Shown: in pieces, positions 1-11,562 of the stretch
How positions within the stretch are numbered: the stretch's first letter is position 1
Layout of the letters: each line of letters opens with the position of its first letter
NCBI GenBank assembly: GCA_038373885.1
Contig: JAWZYV010019925.1
Coordinates: 773,001 to 837,000, forward strand
Length of the DNA: 64,000 nt
DNA from: Cheiracanthium punctorium
Taxonomy: Eukaryota; Arthropoda; Arachnida; Araneae; Cheiracanthiidae
Direction of reading: 5' to 3'
Notes under the pieces: generated by a model
Seen by the model: only the letters and a program-made list of their open reading frames with translations
Databases searched by the model: none
Told to the model about the DNA's origin: nothing
Position numbers and translations under genes: made by a program

Positions 1-187
1 TAAAGAAATGCGTGAAAACTAGTTCTTTACAGTCTAAATGTGCTTTGATTAAAAAAGACAAACTCTCTATCTTGCTCTCCCTTTTTTATGCTGATTCTGT
101 ATTAAAAATGTTACTGTGTAAATTCCCTTTAAAAAAATTATATAATCTTGCAAGAGTACTATATTAATTTTGATTTTTTAATTACAG
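1..187 (+). other. eIF4B intron, left edge
   Basis: AT-rich sequence ending in a polypyrimidine/AG acceptor. Nothing else was recognised. Confidence 0.6.
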
Positions 188-286
188 ATGGGGACAGAGA
201 CAGGCGTGATGGTGGTGTTGATAGAACACTGGGTGACTGGAGAGCTGACAAAAAAGATCAGTTTTCAAGAGATGATTCCAGAAATG
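188..286 (+). CDS. eIF4B: eIF4B, first exon in window (partial gene)
   Basis: Internal coding exon of eukaryotic translation initiation factor 4B, the cytoplasmic RNA-binding protein that stimulates the eIF4A helicase during cap-dependent ribosome recruitment. The acceptor is attacag at 181-187 and the donor GT is at 287-288. The exon opens with 2 nt of a split codon and ends in phase 1. The peptide is rich in Asp and Arg (GDRDRRDGG, then GDWRADKK), which fits the region after the RRM in animal eIF4B. The RRM and the start codon must lie upstream of the window. The gene call rests on the downstream exons, chiefly 7851-8046. Confidence 0.85.
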
Positions 287-1278
287 GTTTGTGTGAACAT
301 CATTTATATATAGTTTACAGTTTTGAGTTTTAATTAATACAATTTTCATGAACAGAAATGATTTATTGACATTAAAAAAATCTGATTGTTGTAGTTAATA
401 AAACAATCTAGCATAAGAAGAATTTGAGAAAATATACATGAATTATGTATGTGAATTCAGTCAAATATATTCATTGCAGTTTCATAAATCGAGTGTTTTG
501 CGGTTCTAATGTAAGATATTTATTATGTCTGCAACTGAAAATTTTTAGAATGCCTCTTTACAGGCAATTTGGACTGTGCATTGTGAAGAACAGTAAACCT
601 ATGCCAGTTATATAAATAAAAAAAAAAAACATCAACTAAGCTGTCCTTTAAAAAATTTGACAGTGCAATTCTGTGTTTGAGGTTTTTTTTTATTAAATTT
701 CATGACTTGCATAGGTTTATCATTTATAACAATGTGTAGGACAGCATTAAAATAGACATCCATTCTAAAATTAAATAGTCTCTGACCCCATGAGTTCAAG
801 GATTCTAAAGTAGGTTTTGTTTTTCAAATACATTCTTAATACTTAATCTGATAATAATTCATTACAAGAAAGGACTACTTCTCTTTCTGGCTTGCTATTT
901 GATTTAATGTTCATTTTATCCTAAAACAAAAATATGGGATCCTTGTTTATGTGTTCTAGTAAATTTTACATTGATTTTTTAAAAATCATATTTTTTGCTG
1001 TTTCTTTTGTTATATGGATAAATACATATATGTTATAAATAAGAAATTTTGTGACATTTATCATCAGTTACAAATTTGTTCAAATATAATGGCATTTCTC
1101 TAAATTAATTAAGTTTTGTTGCTTTTCTACACAAATCTTTGAATTAAATAAAGGAATACATTGCTTTATTCTAAATCTGATTTCTAAATGTCACTACTTT
1201 TATCCATTTCTAATCATAATATACCTGGAAAATTACTCTAATTTTCTATTAAACAGTGTGTAATTTTCTTCTTTGCAG
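287..1278 (+). other. eIF4B intron without recognised elements
   Basis: AT-rich and ending in a standard acceptor. No ORF, repeat pair or transposon end was seen. Confidence 0.6.
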
Positions 1279-1491
1279 ATAGCTTTTCTTCTAGAGGAGG
1301 AGGATATTCTGACCGAGAGCCATATAGAGCAAGATCAAATTATGATAATAAGGATTTTGGACGCTACGATAGATTTGAAAGGAATGGTGACAAAAATGAC
1401 TATTCCTTTAGAAACAATGATAGAGACTTTGGCCGTGATCAAGACAGGCGTAGCAGTGATAGAGATCGTGGATATGGTTTCTCTGATCGAG
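1279..1491 (+). CDS. eIF4B: eIF4B exon, DRYG-rich region
   Basis: The acceptor is ctttgcag and the donor is GAG|GTAAAT. The phase-1 entry joins the preceding exon to give DSFSSRGGGYSDRE. About 71 residues dominated by Asp, Arg, Tyr and Gly (YSDREPYRARSNYDN, FGRYDRFERNGD, SSDRDRGYGFSDRG) form the DRYG-type region. In vertebrate eIF4B this low-complexity segment mediates self-association and contact with eIF3. The exon leaves in phase 1, matching the next acceptor. The composition alone is not diagnostic, but phase and order fix it to this gene. Confidence 0.87.
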
Positions 1492-2380
1492 GTAAATGCT
1501 ATTTAAAATGTTTTATTATATCAAATATATTAATTTTATTAGATGAGAGAAAATAGAATGCATGAAAGATGAGAGGTCAATACTAAAAGATATTAAATAA
1601 AAAATAATCTTAATAGAAAACAGTGTGGCTAAAATAAATACATTAGAATGGATTCTCTTTTTACATGGTAGCTACGTTTCCTTCAACATTGTGTGAAACA
1701 AAAACGTGTTAAAAAAGTATGCTTACATTGTATAAACCCTGCCATATACTACTCTACAAATGTTGAGTATTAAATATATACAACAAGTGTAAAAATTCTC
1801 AATGAAGTTTTACTGTTACGCATTAGTAAAATACAAAAAAGTGTTTTTCACCATTATTTTGAAAAGGTGTTAAAAAAAAAAAAAAAAAAAATCTGTGTAA
1901 AAAGAGAATCCCCACACACTCTATATAATAATTTAAATTCCCAAACAACCCAAGATAAGGAAATAATGTATATTAATTATATTTTCAATCTTTCTTTCTT
2001 CGTTTATTTTATTTTATTTTTTTTTATTTTTACAAATTTTGTAGTTAAGACATTTAAAACTGACCCATCATTCAATATTTTTGAAAACAATCACTATTTC
2101 TTTATTTAAAAAAAAGTAAAAAGCCTTATAAAAATTATTATTACTTTCATTTTTTTTCCCTCTCAAAATAATTTTTTTTTTTTTTGAATATACTATGTCA
2201 ACTCTGAAAAACTCTTTGAAAAGTCAACCCTGGCTATAGTGAAATTCTGGGGACTCATAAATTGGGTTCAATCTAAAGGTTTGCTAGTAGAGAGTTATAG
2301 TAAAAGCTGGGCTATCTATCCAGAAAGCATGAAAAATGCCAAATATATAAAAATTGAAAAAAGTTGAATTTTAAAGTCAC

Positions 2381-2497
2381 ATTTTAAAAATTATCAATAT
2401 TTATTGTATAGGAAGGTCTTGATATTAAATACAGGGATGAGAACGCACAAAGATGAAAAAGAGAAAAATTAAGTGTATCAGCTTGCATTAACACATT
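2381..2497 (+). repeat. ~115-bp direct repeat, copy 1
   Basis: Shares long blocks with 3676-3792, including TATAGGAAGGTCT, TTAAATACAGGGATGAGAA and AAGATGAAAAAGAGAAAAATT. The two copies flank the Tc1 relic at 2588-3470. Confidence 0.75.
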
Positions 2498-2587
2498 TAA
2501 TTTTTCATCTTTGCTGAGTGAATATCAGAAATAAATAATATCATTATTTTGTACCATTCACAGTGTATTGTTTGTACAGTTAAAGTA

Positions 2588-3470
2588 CACTGCTCAAAAC
2601 AATTAAAGGATATTGCCGTTTTAGGTGGATCTTGTGGCTGGGAAACTTTTTAGTTGATTGATACATGGTCAACATTATTGCAAGTTTGTCGGGGGGGGGG
2701 GGGGGTTAGTTAGAAGATTGACATATACATCCATTTTATGGAAGTAAAATAGGATCTTTTACATTTCTGTCTTGTCGGGGGGGTGAAGCGGTCGCCCCCT
2801 CTGCCCCCCCTCCTTTAATCCGCCCTTGCCTTGATGTTAGTTTAACACATACCATCAGTCGGCGAGCATACAGACCTATACCATGGAGCTGGTTTCAGAC
2901 AGTCTGAGTTCAAACTCTGGTGCCAGTAGCCGAGCAAAGGTGTTGTTGCAGAAGAGTAGCGTTCATATTCCGGTGTCTCCGAGCCGTTAACACTAAATAA
3001 TGATCTTCATTGGGCGTTGTTGCCCATCTACGACCTTGCCCTGGTCTTCGACCTGCACTTCCAGTCACCAAAAACCGGTTCCAGATCCTGGAAATCACAC
3101 TTTGTGACACTCCAATGGCTTGTGCTACTTCGGCTTGAGTTTGGCCCCCTTCTAACCTACCGACATCTCTCCAAGCTTCTGAATCGGTTAAATGACTTCG
3201 CTGAGACATCGTACTCATCAAAACAAAGCAGTCACTGAATGCCGATTATCCTTGTCTTCATTGTCTTTTATTTAGTTGAAAGTCCAATTTCATTCGCTGC
3301 CGCTGAAGCGACGTTTTTGATGTCGAACTCAAAATTAGCTTACTCCACAGTTTAAAAATCAGAAAAATTTGCATTTGTGATTCTCTTCTTCCATTTTCGG
3401 CAAAAAAAATTTCGCTTATATCTTTATTTTATATAAAACTTACAATATCCTTTAATTGTTTTGAGCAGTG
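2588..3470 (-). mobile_element. Internally deleted Tc1 element
   Basis: Ends are near-perfect inverted repeats starting CACTGCTCAAAACAATTAAA, flanked by TA at 2586-2587 and 3471-3472, the Tc1/mariner target. The minus strand at 2910-3221 encodes a Tc1 N-terminus with helix-turn-helix (LEGGQTQAEVAQAIGVSQSV, SRIWNRFL), then GRRPGQGRRWATTPNEDHYL, the second DNA-binding part. Just after, the frame is broken by TGA codons, and the DDE catalytic region is replaced by G/C-rich filler near 2690-2815. The element is 883 bp against ~1.5 kb for an intact Tc1, so it is non-autonomous. Confidence 0.88.
2910..3221 (-). pseudogene. Tc1 transposase, N-terminal fragment
   Basis: The open frame of 103 codons begins MMSTMSQRSHLTDSE and carries the paired-like helix-turn-helix of Tc1 transposases. 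Downstream the reading continues as a degraded frame (LHGIGLYARRLMVCVKLT) before homology is lost. No catalytic Asp or Glu remains. It is the same family type as the better copy at 52846-53874 but clearly diverged from it. Confidence 0.88.
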
Positions 3471-3675
3471 TATTATAAAGTTTATTAAATTATTTTCAAA
3501 CAATATTTTATTTCATTATCAAACAGTATTTAAAAAAAAAAAATTCATAACATAATGCCTTTGCAGCATATTTAAGAAAAGCAAAATAAATACTTATGCA
3601 ATCAATATTTTTACCAACTTATGCAATCAATAATGATTTTTCTAAATTGGACAGTTACCTCTGAAGGATTTTCAC

Positions 3676-3792
3676 ATTTTATAAATTATCAAAATTTATT
3701 ATATAGGAAGGTCTACTTGGTATTAAATACAGGGATGAGAATGCACTAAGATGAAAAAGAGAAAAATTGAGTGTGTGAGCTTGAATTAAACC
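3676..3792 (+). repeat. ~115-bp direct repeat, copy 2
   Basis: Second copy of the repeat at 2381-2497, in the same orientation and about 1.3 kb away. Confidence 0.75.
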
Positions 3793-4716
3793 ACTAAAAA
3801 ATTTTCGTGGAGTGCCACAAAATTATTATTAAATTTCAAACAAACAAACAAAAAAAACCTACTTTTATTCTGAACAAAATAATACCTAAGCACTCATGTG
3901 TGAATAAATATTTCATATTGATATTCAATAAAGAAAAATAGGTTATTAAGAGAAGACATATCAAGAGGCATCTTGCCCTTTTCTTTTCTTTTCCTTTTTT
4001 TTTTTTTCCCCATTCTTGCAGTCAGTAAAATTAGCTGAGTGGTGTGCCCTTCTGGAAAGGCCTGGAGAGAACCCAGAATACCTTTACATCCAATATAATA
4101 CATTAGCACATTTGCAATTTAAACTAGCTGGTTTAAAAACCGTGCCAACCCTGAATGTGTCATCGTTTCTTTGTCTGTTTACTGCCATACTTCATATCTA
4201 ATAGCTGATATTGTTTTAAATGTATGAATTAGCATAATGTATTTTAAAATGATAACTTTTTTTTTGGTGTTTGGAATGTATTTAAATGATAGTATGTGTG
4301 TGTGTGTGCACCAGTAAAATGAAAGATTGTTTTAACCAAATATAGAAAAGAGACTGGCACATTATTATTTTTAGAAGTTTATTAAAAGATTAGTTCCTTC
4401 TAGGTTCACTACATTCAGACAACTTTATACATTTTTCCAAAATAGCTGAGACTGCTGAATTTGATTTTGTTCACTATATCTAGAGTTGAATGCAGTTACT
4501 AAAGAAGAAGCATTTCTTTACTTGAATTTTTTAAGAACAAGCATCTTATATATTGACAGTCTCAGATCAAATTTCAATGAGTTGGGATTTAAGTTAATTG
4601 TTAACATAAGTGAATTAAATTACTTTTGTCCTTAAAAAGTTAAAATTCATGCAATCTATTATTTTCTATGTTGCCTTATATTAAGTACAGCATAAATATA
4701 AATTTGTTCTTTTTAG

Positions 4717-4887
4717 GATCGAATCGTGGAGGTGGTGGTGCTGGTCGACGAGATTATAATAGAGAGAGTTTCAATAGACGAGATGAGCCAAGAGGAGATT
4801 CTCGGTACAGCAGAGACTCAGAGCGTGATTATCCTCCCAGAGATAATTATGAACGTAGGCCTCCAGATGGAGCATCCTATGATTCTG
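4717..4887 (+). CDS. eIF4B: eIF4B exon, Arg/Gly/Asp-rich segment
   Basis: The acceptor is ttctttttag and the donor is TCTG|GTATGC; the exon is phase 1 to phase 1. It encodes an RGG-like start (SNRGGGGAGRRDYNRES) and then alternating acidic and basic residues with several RYSRDSERDY and PPRDNYERR stretches, continuing the disordered DRYG/Arg-rich region. No folded domain is expected here. The RGG-like patch could add to RNA binding (inference). Confidence 0.87.
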
Positions 4888-5269
4888 GTATGCTTTTTTG
4901 TGACATTTTTTTGTTTTTCAGTTATATCTAAAATCCATAAAGCCTTTAAAAAAATGGGTATGTTAATTGCTAAAATTTGTTCAGATTTTGTATTTTAATG
5001 ACATGCTTAAATAATTTATTGTCTCTGATACAAGTTCTGTAAGAATAGTTAAGTTATGAGTGGAATGGAAGCATAGCATTTGATCTAGCAACTCTGTAGA
5101 CTTCCTGTTTTGAGGGAAAGTGTCGGAAACATATGAATACTGACAGTGTTTCAGTTAAAATTGCAAAGAGTCTTGTAGCTGGTTGCAGGAATTTTTTTAG
5201 CATTTGGGTGCTATTTCTTTCAAGCACGGGATATTTGTCTACGCGGCACGCTGTGGTCACTTTTCCGTT

Positions 5270-5800
5270 TGATCCATATTTTCTGCAGAGTGATTTGATA
5301 TTGCTAACGGAAACATGGACTATCCCTTCAGATGATTTTCAAATACCAGGATTCACTTTGGTCGAACGGATAGACAGTGATTTCCAAAACAGAAAACCAT
5401 CTGGAGTTATGATTTTTATATAGGAGAACTTAATGAAACGAGCCAGATCAATGGTGTTCAAATGGTCATTGCGTATATTCAAGATAAAGTGAGATTTGCA
5501 GTTACATACGGTAGTCCTCGAATTTCTTATAAAGATAAATTATATGCTCTATTCAAAACATTGCTGAGGTAGGATGATTGTAAGAATCTTTTAGTAGGAG
5601 ATTTTAACATAGAATTAAATTCCGATCAAAGACCCAATTTCATAATTGAAATAGGCACTTCAGATTTTCCAATACGCACTAATCCAAAACATTTCACCAC
5701 TAGGGGCGAAACAACAATGGATGCTATTTTCAGCAACAAAATTATGCGAACAGGAGTCCTATATAAGTACTTACAGTTATCATTTTGCTGTATATCTCAA
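5270..5800 (+). pseudogene. Apurinic-type endonuclease fragment of a retroelement
   Basis: One frame reads SDLILLTETWTIPSDDFQIP, with the conserved TETW motif of AP-like endonucleases. Shifted frames then give LLVGDFNIELNS (the GDFN catalytic motif) and FTTRGETTMDAIFSN (the TR-x-ID motif). These three motifs in order are typical of the EN domain of non-LTR retrotransposons, and a similar domain is fused in some Helentrons. Stops and frameshifts make it dead. No reverse transcriptase is adjacent. Confidence 0.75.
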
Positions 5801-5973
5801 AAACTGAAATTCTCTTCCAGCTGAGTCCGTAAAAAAATCAAGAAGAATTTCAAAAATTTTTTTTTTCATTTAACTGTCTTTTTCACTAGTGCATTTAAAA
5901 AAATGAATGCTGTGCTACTAGGTTTTGCTTCAGACCCAAATGCAGTGTGACAGAAACTGTTGTGTAATTTTAA

Positions 5974-7179
5974 CCCTTTAAATGCTGCACTATGATCCAG
6001 GAATAAAAGACATAATTAATTCATCAAAATACACCCATAATGACTATAAAACAAAAAAGTTGCTGAAAAAATATTCTTTCCCTGATTTCTTGGATGTTCC
6101 ATTTTTGGAACATTCGCATGCAGCACTATCTTTCCTCTTTTTAATTTTTTCATGTAAACAAGAAAACGTATGATAAATCTAAAATTTTATGCACTAATAA
6201 AGATTTACTTGATTATTTTGTGTGAAATGACTAAAATTTAAACAAAACTCAATAAAAAAAATTTGTAATTTAAAAATTAGTATAATATTTTATAAGAAAT
6301 GCAATGCAAAAATGTATAAAAAAACAATAAAAACAATTTTATGCTTGCATACTCTTAACTAATAATACAGATAATATAAATAAATGCAATTCTAAAAATG
6401 TAAAATACCTTATCAAGAAAGAATAAACTGTTTTATTCTTTAGAGGGTGCTTAGGATTTCAACCAGTAATACAAAAATTGTAAAATGTACTGAAACACTA
6501 ATTTCTTTTTATCATTTTATAGCAGTATTTCTGGTGTCTATGATATGGTGGGAAATGTACATGGAGCCTTTTGTTGTATTCAAAATGCATGTTTATAGTG
6601 TTTTCTTTTCATACTACAAAATGCCCTTACCCTATAACTGCGTAATGTGCATAAGAATTTTTTGCAGACTTTTACTGATGGGCATGGGGTGCTGGTATAA
6701 TGTTGATTTTAGGCTTCATATAAAACAAATTTAAATTCTCTTCTAAAATTCTATTGCTGACAGATGTCTCCAGGTGTAATCATCTCAGAACTACTCTCCT
6801 TTATTTCTTCTTCATCAGTAATGCACCAGTTTTCATCAAGGGGCAGAACATGTGATTGACTACTCCTATCGTCCGATAAAGAATTTTTTAAAAATCAATG
6901 TTGTCTATAGTTAGAAATTTCTTAGACTGCACCAATACATAGTTGCTGCTTTTATTATAAATTTTTACTGAAACGGTCTCTAAAAATTGCAGAGCGTAGA
7001 AAGAAAATCTATCATGTAACTTGATGTCACTCTCTCCCACATGTTCCCTCTACATAAAAAGAACTTAAAATAAATAAATAAACCCTTCTGAAGCACACAC
7101 GTTCATTGCTAACAGAAGAAACAAGTAGCTCCCTGAGTTCAAATCAGAGGAATGCAGCACTAACTAACCAGTTAAAGGG
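5974..7179 (+). mobile_element. possible piggyBac-type element
   Basis: The left end is TTAA followed by CCCTTTAAATGCTGCACTA. The right end reads GAATGCAGCACTAACTAACC ending in TTAAAGGG, so CCCTTTAA ends and subterminal TGCTGCA motifs are inverted. The TTAA target copy expected on the right is absent (GTGA), so the right flank has mutated or the element is incomplete. No transposase was seen. Confidence 0.4.
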
Positions 7180-7850
7180 GTGAGAGATAAGACAACTTCA
7201 CCTTCCCCCCTTCCCCTCCAGTCCTTCAGCCTTAAAAAATAACATACAGTTAATGCCTTTGACATACTTATGTTTAGCAGATGTAAGCACTGAATGTATT
7301 AAAATCTAATAAAGCAACACATACATGTGATACCCCTGATTTCATATAATCGTTACATGCCAATATTCTTTTTTTGGAACATTGTATTTTTATGTAAGAT
7401 TTAGAAAAGATATCTTGCTATTATTTGAATTTCTTTTATTATCGCTTTGAATTTATCCTTTGGCAATACAGTAGAGGAATTTTTGGGTGAATTTGAATTT
7501 TGGAGAATTTTATAGAATTTTTTTTTCTTGTCTACTGTAAAAATTGTAAAAGGGCCCGCATAAAAGGAAGACATTTATGTTAGTGACAGCTTTCAGAGCT
7601 TTGTGACTGCCATCTTGGAAAAATTGTCAAGTGTTGCCGTACAACAGAAAAGTCCCAAATATTTAGTTAAATTAAGGTAGAGACAGAAAAATGCTAAATA
7701 ATGAAGAAATTGAAATTAGGATTTACATTGATGCCCTTAACAATGCTTTGTAATTTTTAATTATCATTTCTTATCTTTCTGTTTAAACTTTGCATTGTCT
7801 ATGCACATTTATTGCATAATTTAAATGTATTATTTATGTTTTATTTCAAG

Positions 7851-8046
7851 GCCCCAAAGAAAGAAGAAAACTTCAGTTGGCGCCTAGAACTAAACCCATT
7901 GAACCAGTTCCACCTCCATCAGAATCTTTGTCAAAAAGTTCAATCTTTGGGGGAGCTAAGCCTGTAGATACTGCTGCTAGAGAGCGAGAAATTGAAGAAC
8001 GGCTAGCTAAAGAAAAGGAAAATATCACGAAAGATTCCAGAGATGG
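7851..8046 (+). CDS. eIF4B: eIF4B exon with the SIFGGAKPVDTAARE signature
   Basis: This is the diagnostic exon. After a basic Pro-rich lead (ERRKLQLAPRTKPIEPVPPP) it encodes SIFGGAKPVDTAAREREI followed by an acidic/basic helix (EERLAKEKENI). The SIFGGAKPVDTAARE block is, from family knowledge, the most conserved C-terminal motif of animal eIF4B; the related eIF4H lacks this region. The acceptor is ttatttcaag and the donor is GATGG|GTAAGA; entry is phase 1 and exit phase 2. I regard the gene assignment as secure from this exon. Confidence 0.95.
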
Positions 8047-8227
8047 GTAAGATTTTTTCTTGATGAACTTCACTGTAATTTTTTAAAATAACTTAATTTA
8101 AAAAAAATTTTTTTTTTTTTTTTTGGCTTAACATTGAATAATAATTCCAATGTTTTAGAGTTTCTTCAATTCATTTTCATTCTTTAATGTCTTTTTGAAT
8201 GCTATTGCTGTACTTGCTTGTTTACAG

Positions 8228-8378
8228 AAGGGCTGTTGGTGAAGATAGAGTTCGCAAATTCAGTTCAGGATCAGCAATCAGTAACCGTTCTAGACGTTCA
8301 TCAGATTCTGGCCCTCCTGGATCTTACAGAGAAGATGAAGATCATGTTCCTCCCTATAAACCACCTATCCCAAGACAA
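8228..8378 (+). CDS. eIF4B: eIF4B exon, Ser/Arg/Pro-rich segment
   Basis: The intron before it is only 181 bp. The acceptor is tgtttacag and the donor is CAA|GTAATA. One base completes the split Gly codon and 50 codons follow. It encodes GEDRVRKFSSGSAISNRSRR and a Pro-rich end (PPYKPPIPRQ). The Ser-rich basic context resembles the region phosphorylated by S6K/RSK-type kinases in vertebrate eIF4B, but I cannot assign a specific site. Exit is phase 0. Confidence 0.88.
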
Positions 8379-11055
8379 GTAATACATTCAATTTATTTTT
8401 GTAAATTATGATGATTAATTAAACTGAAAATATTAACTTTAAAGTGATATAAATGGGGGAATGGCTATGTGTAGTTTAAGAGGATCTTATGAAAATAGCT
8501 CTCCACCCTATAAAACATATTTTTTTTGCTTCTTAAACTTCTTTTTTAAATAACTGATTATATTTATCAAAATAGCCATCAATACCTTGTGAATTTTATG
8601 TTAATTAAAAGAACTGTAATGTTAATGAAATAAAATGAATATATGCTGCTGTGAACAAGTTAAAGTTTTCGCTCTGGGTATTATATCTCTACTTACTATA
8701 AAAGAAGATGTCTGTGGATGTGTCTGTGTGTCGGCAGCATGACGGACAAACAGCTACACCCAGAAACACCAAATTTGGTATTCAGGAAGATCTAAACATG
8801 AAGTTGTGCACCTCAAAGTGATTTTTTCAAAATTCGACCTAGAATTTTTTTAATCTCATGTTTCATGCAATTTTTGACATTTTTTCTCACCTAATTCGTA
8901 ATAACGGTGGAAATTACGCTCACAGCAAAACGGCATTTGTATCATTGGATAGAGGAGAAAATCGTCTTTTAAAAACAGTTTGTTCTGAAAACGTAACATG
9001 ATTTACCGATTTTTAGGAATTTTTTTACTAAGCATCTGTTTCGGCAAATTTTTTCGTAAAATTATTTTAAAACTGTTGCATCTTGAATTCTATCCGCCAT
9101 AACTTTTTGATATGTTGAAAGATCGTGAAACATTCCTTTCTCCCTCTTTTAAAATGAAAATGAAAACATTATGTAAATTAGGTGATTTTTTGTGAATTTT
9201 ATTGTAACCTAATGTTTAGAATTTAAAAGCATCAATGCGGAGAGCCTACGGGATTACATTAATTAATCATGACATGTGATAATTTTGTTGCATTGCCACA
9301 AAAAGGATTTTTTTTCAACCAATCGAGTTTTTAAATGGTATATCGGAGTTTCAATTCGCAAGTGAGGATCTATGACGTCAAATGCTTTAAAATACATAAA
9401 AATTACGCCACAATTTTAACGCATTTATCCCTGCTCCTTTTTTTTAACACAAGGAGGCAATATTTTGATTAAAACTTACTTTAGAAATAAACTGAGAAAT
9501 TCATGATGATTATTATTATTATTATATGTGGTATTTTAATCCGTTGCTTATTTAAAAATTGAAATATTTTAATGCAGCTGAAAATATTCTTCACTTTAAA
9601 AGCTACAAAATTCATTTTAAAGCAGTATATATTAAAAATTTTCTATTTACTTTTTTATTTTTTGCATTTAATTATGTCGCAGGCATATATGTTTCCTAAC
9701 ATATGCATGTTGCGAATATAGTTTTATTTTAACGTTGCATTACATTCCTCCATAGTGTCCTATTCTAATTTTCAACATAGTTGTTAATTTTAATATGCTT
9801 CCGTTTGAAAGCTATTGAGCCAAATATCCAAATTAACTCCCCCGTAAGTACCGTTTGATGTTTTCAGTAGACAGAACTATGAAGGATTTATAAGATATCT
9901 TTATATTGGATACATGGATATTTAAGTTGGCACCGCTTGAATATTTTTCACCACGGTGAGATTAAATGTTATGCAGTGAGAAATACTCCAATCCTACAAA
10001 AGTATGCATAAATATGTATGGAGAGCTTCCTTAATAGCAACTATTATGTGAAATGAATAATGTTTGTGGTAATGCATGAATTGCAAACAATTGCCATAGA
10101 ATAAAAAGGTCCCATTTGTGCCAAATAATACGTAAGCTGTTTCGTTAAATTGAGCATTAAAGAGGGAGAAGCGAAGATAGATAGTATTAATATGCGTAAT
10201 AGGTAGTATTATTAGATTTGTAAGGGTAATATGAATAAATCACAATATACCACATTAATAAATATTTCATGAAATTAAAAGTGTTCTGCTTATCCATTTC
10301 CAAGGGTTGTATTACAACAAACTGAATGATAAGTAATTCTAATTTGCGTTATCCAGCAGTAATTTCAACAGAGGAGATTTCTTGAACTTTTTAAAAAATT
10401 AAATTCTATTTTCCACATGCAGATATGATTTTAGTAAAATATTCGCTTCTTTCCACATGAAGAGCGGGTGCACAGCTATTTTAAAATAAACGGTTGTCCA
10501 TTTCATGTAGTGCCTGAGGTATTTAATGCTACAACTTGAACCTAAAAACAGTATGATGTAGAAATAACACATTTTGAAAGTCAGGAGTTCTCTGCAAACC
10601 GCCAAGCTTTTCACTTTTCTGATTGCGAATGACACTGACGTGTTTTTTGAGTCATTATATTGCAATGATGCCAGGTTAGTTCTCATGACACAAACTTTAC
10701 ATCATAAGTCAAATATGATGTAAAGTTTGGAATTCCACATGTAAGGAAAATTTTAATTTCCTACCGTGGGAAGAATGGGCACGCAGCTAGTCACTTATCT
10801 AAAAATTTAGTATTGATTGTCTTAGTCATGGGTTGATACCATATCCCAATATAAAATGCTTTTGATAAATATATAGTGTCGTGTATGATTGAATTTCTAT
10901 TTATAGCTGGAATGTGAATTAATAAATAGTAAAAAACAAAAATTCAAGTTTAATTTCTTATGCAGTCTTGACAGTGTTTTAGCTCATAACTGTGCCAGAG
11001 TTTTGGCTAATATGAACTAGTTTTAATTGCATTTAATAAGTATTTTGCTTTTCAG
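8379..11055 (+). other. eIF4B intron occupied by a Helitron
   Basis: Apart from the Helitron at 8686-10790, about 300 bp on each side are plain AT-rich intron. Confidence 0.6.
8686..10790 (+). mobile_element. Non-autonomous Helitron, copy 1
   Basis: Starts TCTCTACTTACTATAAAAG and ends GGGCACGCAGCTAG, preceded by A and followed by T: the TC...CTAG ends and A^T insertion of Helitrons. A short stem of the CCGTG/GGGCAC type lies just before CTAG. The whole 2.1 kb is colinear with the second copy at 37044-39062 (for example CATCTTGAATTCTATCCG and AATAAATATTTC in the same order). No Rep/helicase ORF was found. It lacks the MITE found in the second copy and so preserves that MITE's empty site near 9975. 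Confidence 0.8.
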
Positions 11056-11194
11056 CATGATCGAGAACCTCCTCGAGAACAGTATAATACTTTACCTCGT
11101 ACGAGACAAAGGAACAGCAGCAATAGCAGTGGAGGAAGTGATAGAGAAAACCACTCAAATTCCAAGTCTGCCCATGCTCCTTCAAGCCGCAAAG
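11056..11194 (+). CDS. eIF4B: eIF4B exon, Ser/Asn-rich linker
   Basis: The acceptor is gcttttcag and the donor is AAAG|GTAGTT; entry is phase 0 and exit phase 1. It encodes HDREPPREQYNTLPRTRQRN and a Ser/Asn-rich linker (SSNSSGGSDRENHSNSKSAH) ending SSRK. Low complexity gives no domain call. Inclusion rests on splice phase, direction and composition shared with the neighbouring exons. It could be alternatively spliced, because skipping it would change the frame only by phase (139 nt), which argues against a simple cassette. Confidence 0.82.
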
Positions 11195-11420
11195 GTAGTT
11201 TTATGTTAATGTTTCTGAACATTAAGTACATTTTGTAGCTTTTATAAGATTATGATTGATTAATTCTTTCTTTTTTTCTCCTTCTTTTCTTTTTATGTAT
11301 GTGTCCATTTTCGTTGTGTTAAAATTTATTAAATATATTTATATTAATGACTATTTCATTTTATCTCATGCCCCCTTTGTTGAAAATTGTCCGAAAAATG
11401 TGTCCCAAAAATGCGACATA

Positions 11421-11530
11421 TATATATTGAGTATTTTACATATATTTAAATACTACTAGTTCACAACAGCTTTAATCTATTGTTACAATATTTCGTAAGC
11501 TGTAGAATATGCATCACATGTTTTTTTCTG
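11421..11530 (+). repeat. 110-bp tandem duplication, uninterrupted copy
   Basis: Begins TATATATTGAG and includes TTTAAATACTACTAG, ACAACAGCTTTAATCTATTG and CTGTAGAATATGCATCACAT. The second copy starts immediately at 11531 but is split at its TA by the element at 11563-12786, and resumes at 12787. This copy therefore shows the empty insertion site. Confidence 0.85.
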
Positions 11531-11562
11531 TATATATTGAGCATTTTACATATATTTAAATA

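Larger units (their letters stand above)
1492..4716 (+). other. eIF4B intron with Tc1 relic
   Basis: 3.2-kb intron. It holds a ~115-bp direct repeat pair and a deleted Tc1 element between them (separate entries). The remainder is AT-rich with T-runs and a short (GT)n stretch near 4300. Confidence 0.6.
4888..7850 (+). other. eIF4B intron with endonuclease relic and piggyBac-like ends
   Basis: 3-kb intron with the retroelement endonuclease fragment at 5270-5800 and a possible piggyBac-type element at 5974-7179. From 7200 to 7850 nothing was recognised. Confidence 0.55.

Noticed and set aside
5133..5423. A genuine 96-codon gene at the start of the endonuclease relic
   Set aside because: The upstream part has no similarity, and the endonuclease motifs continue only through stops and frameshifts.
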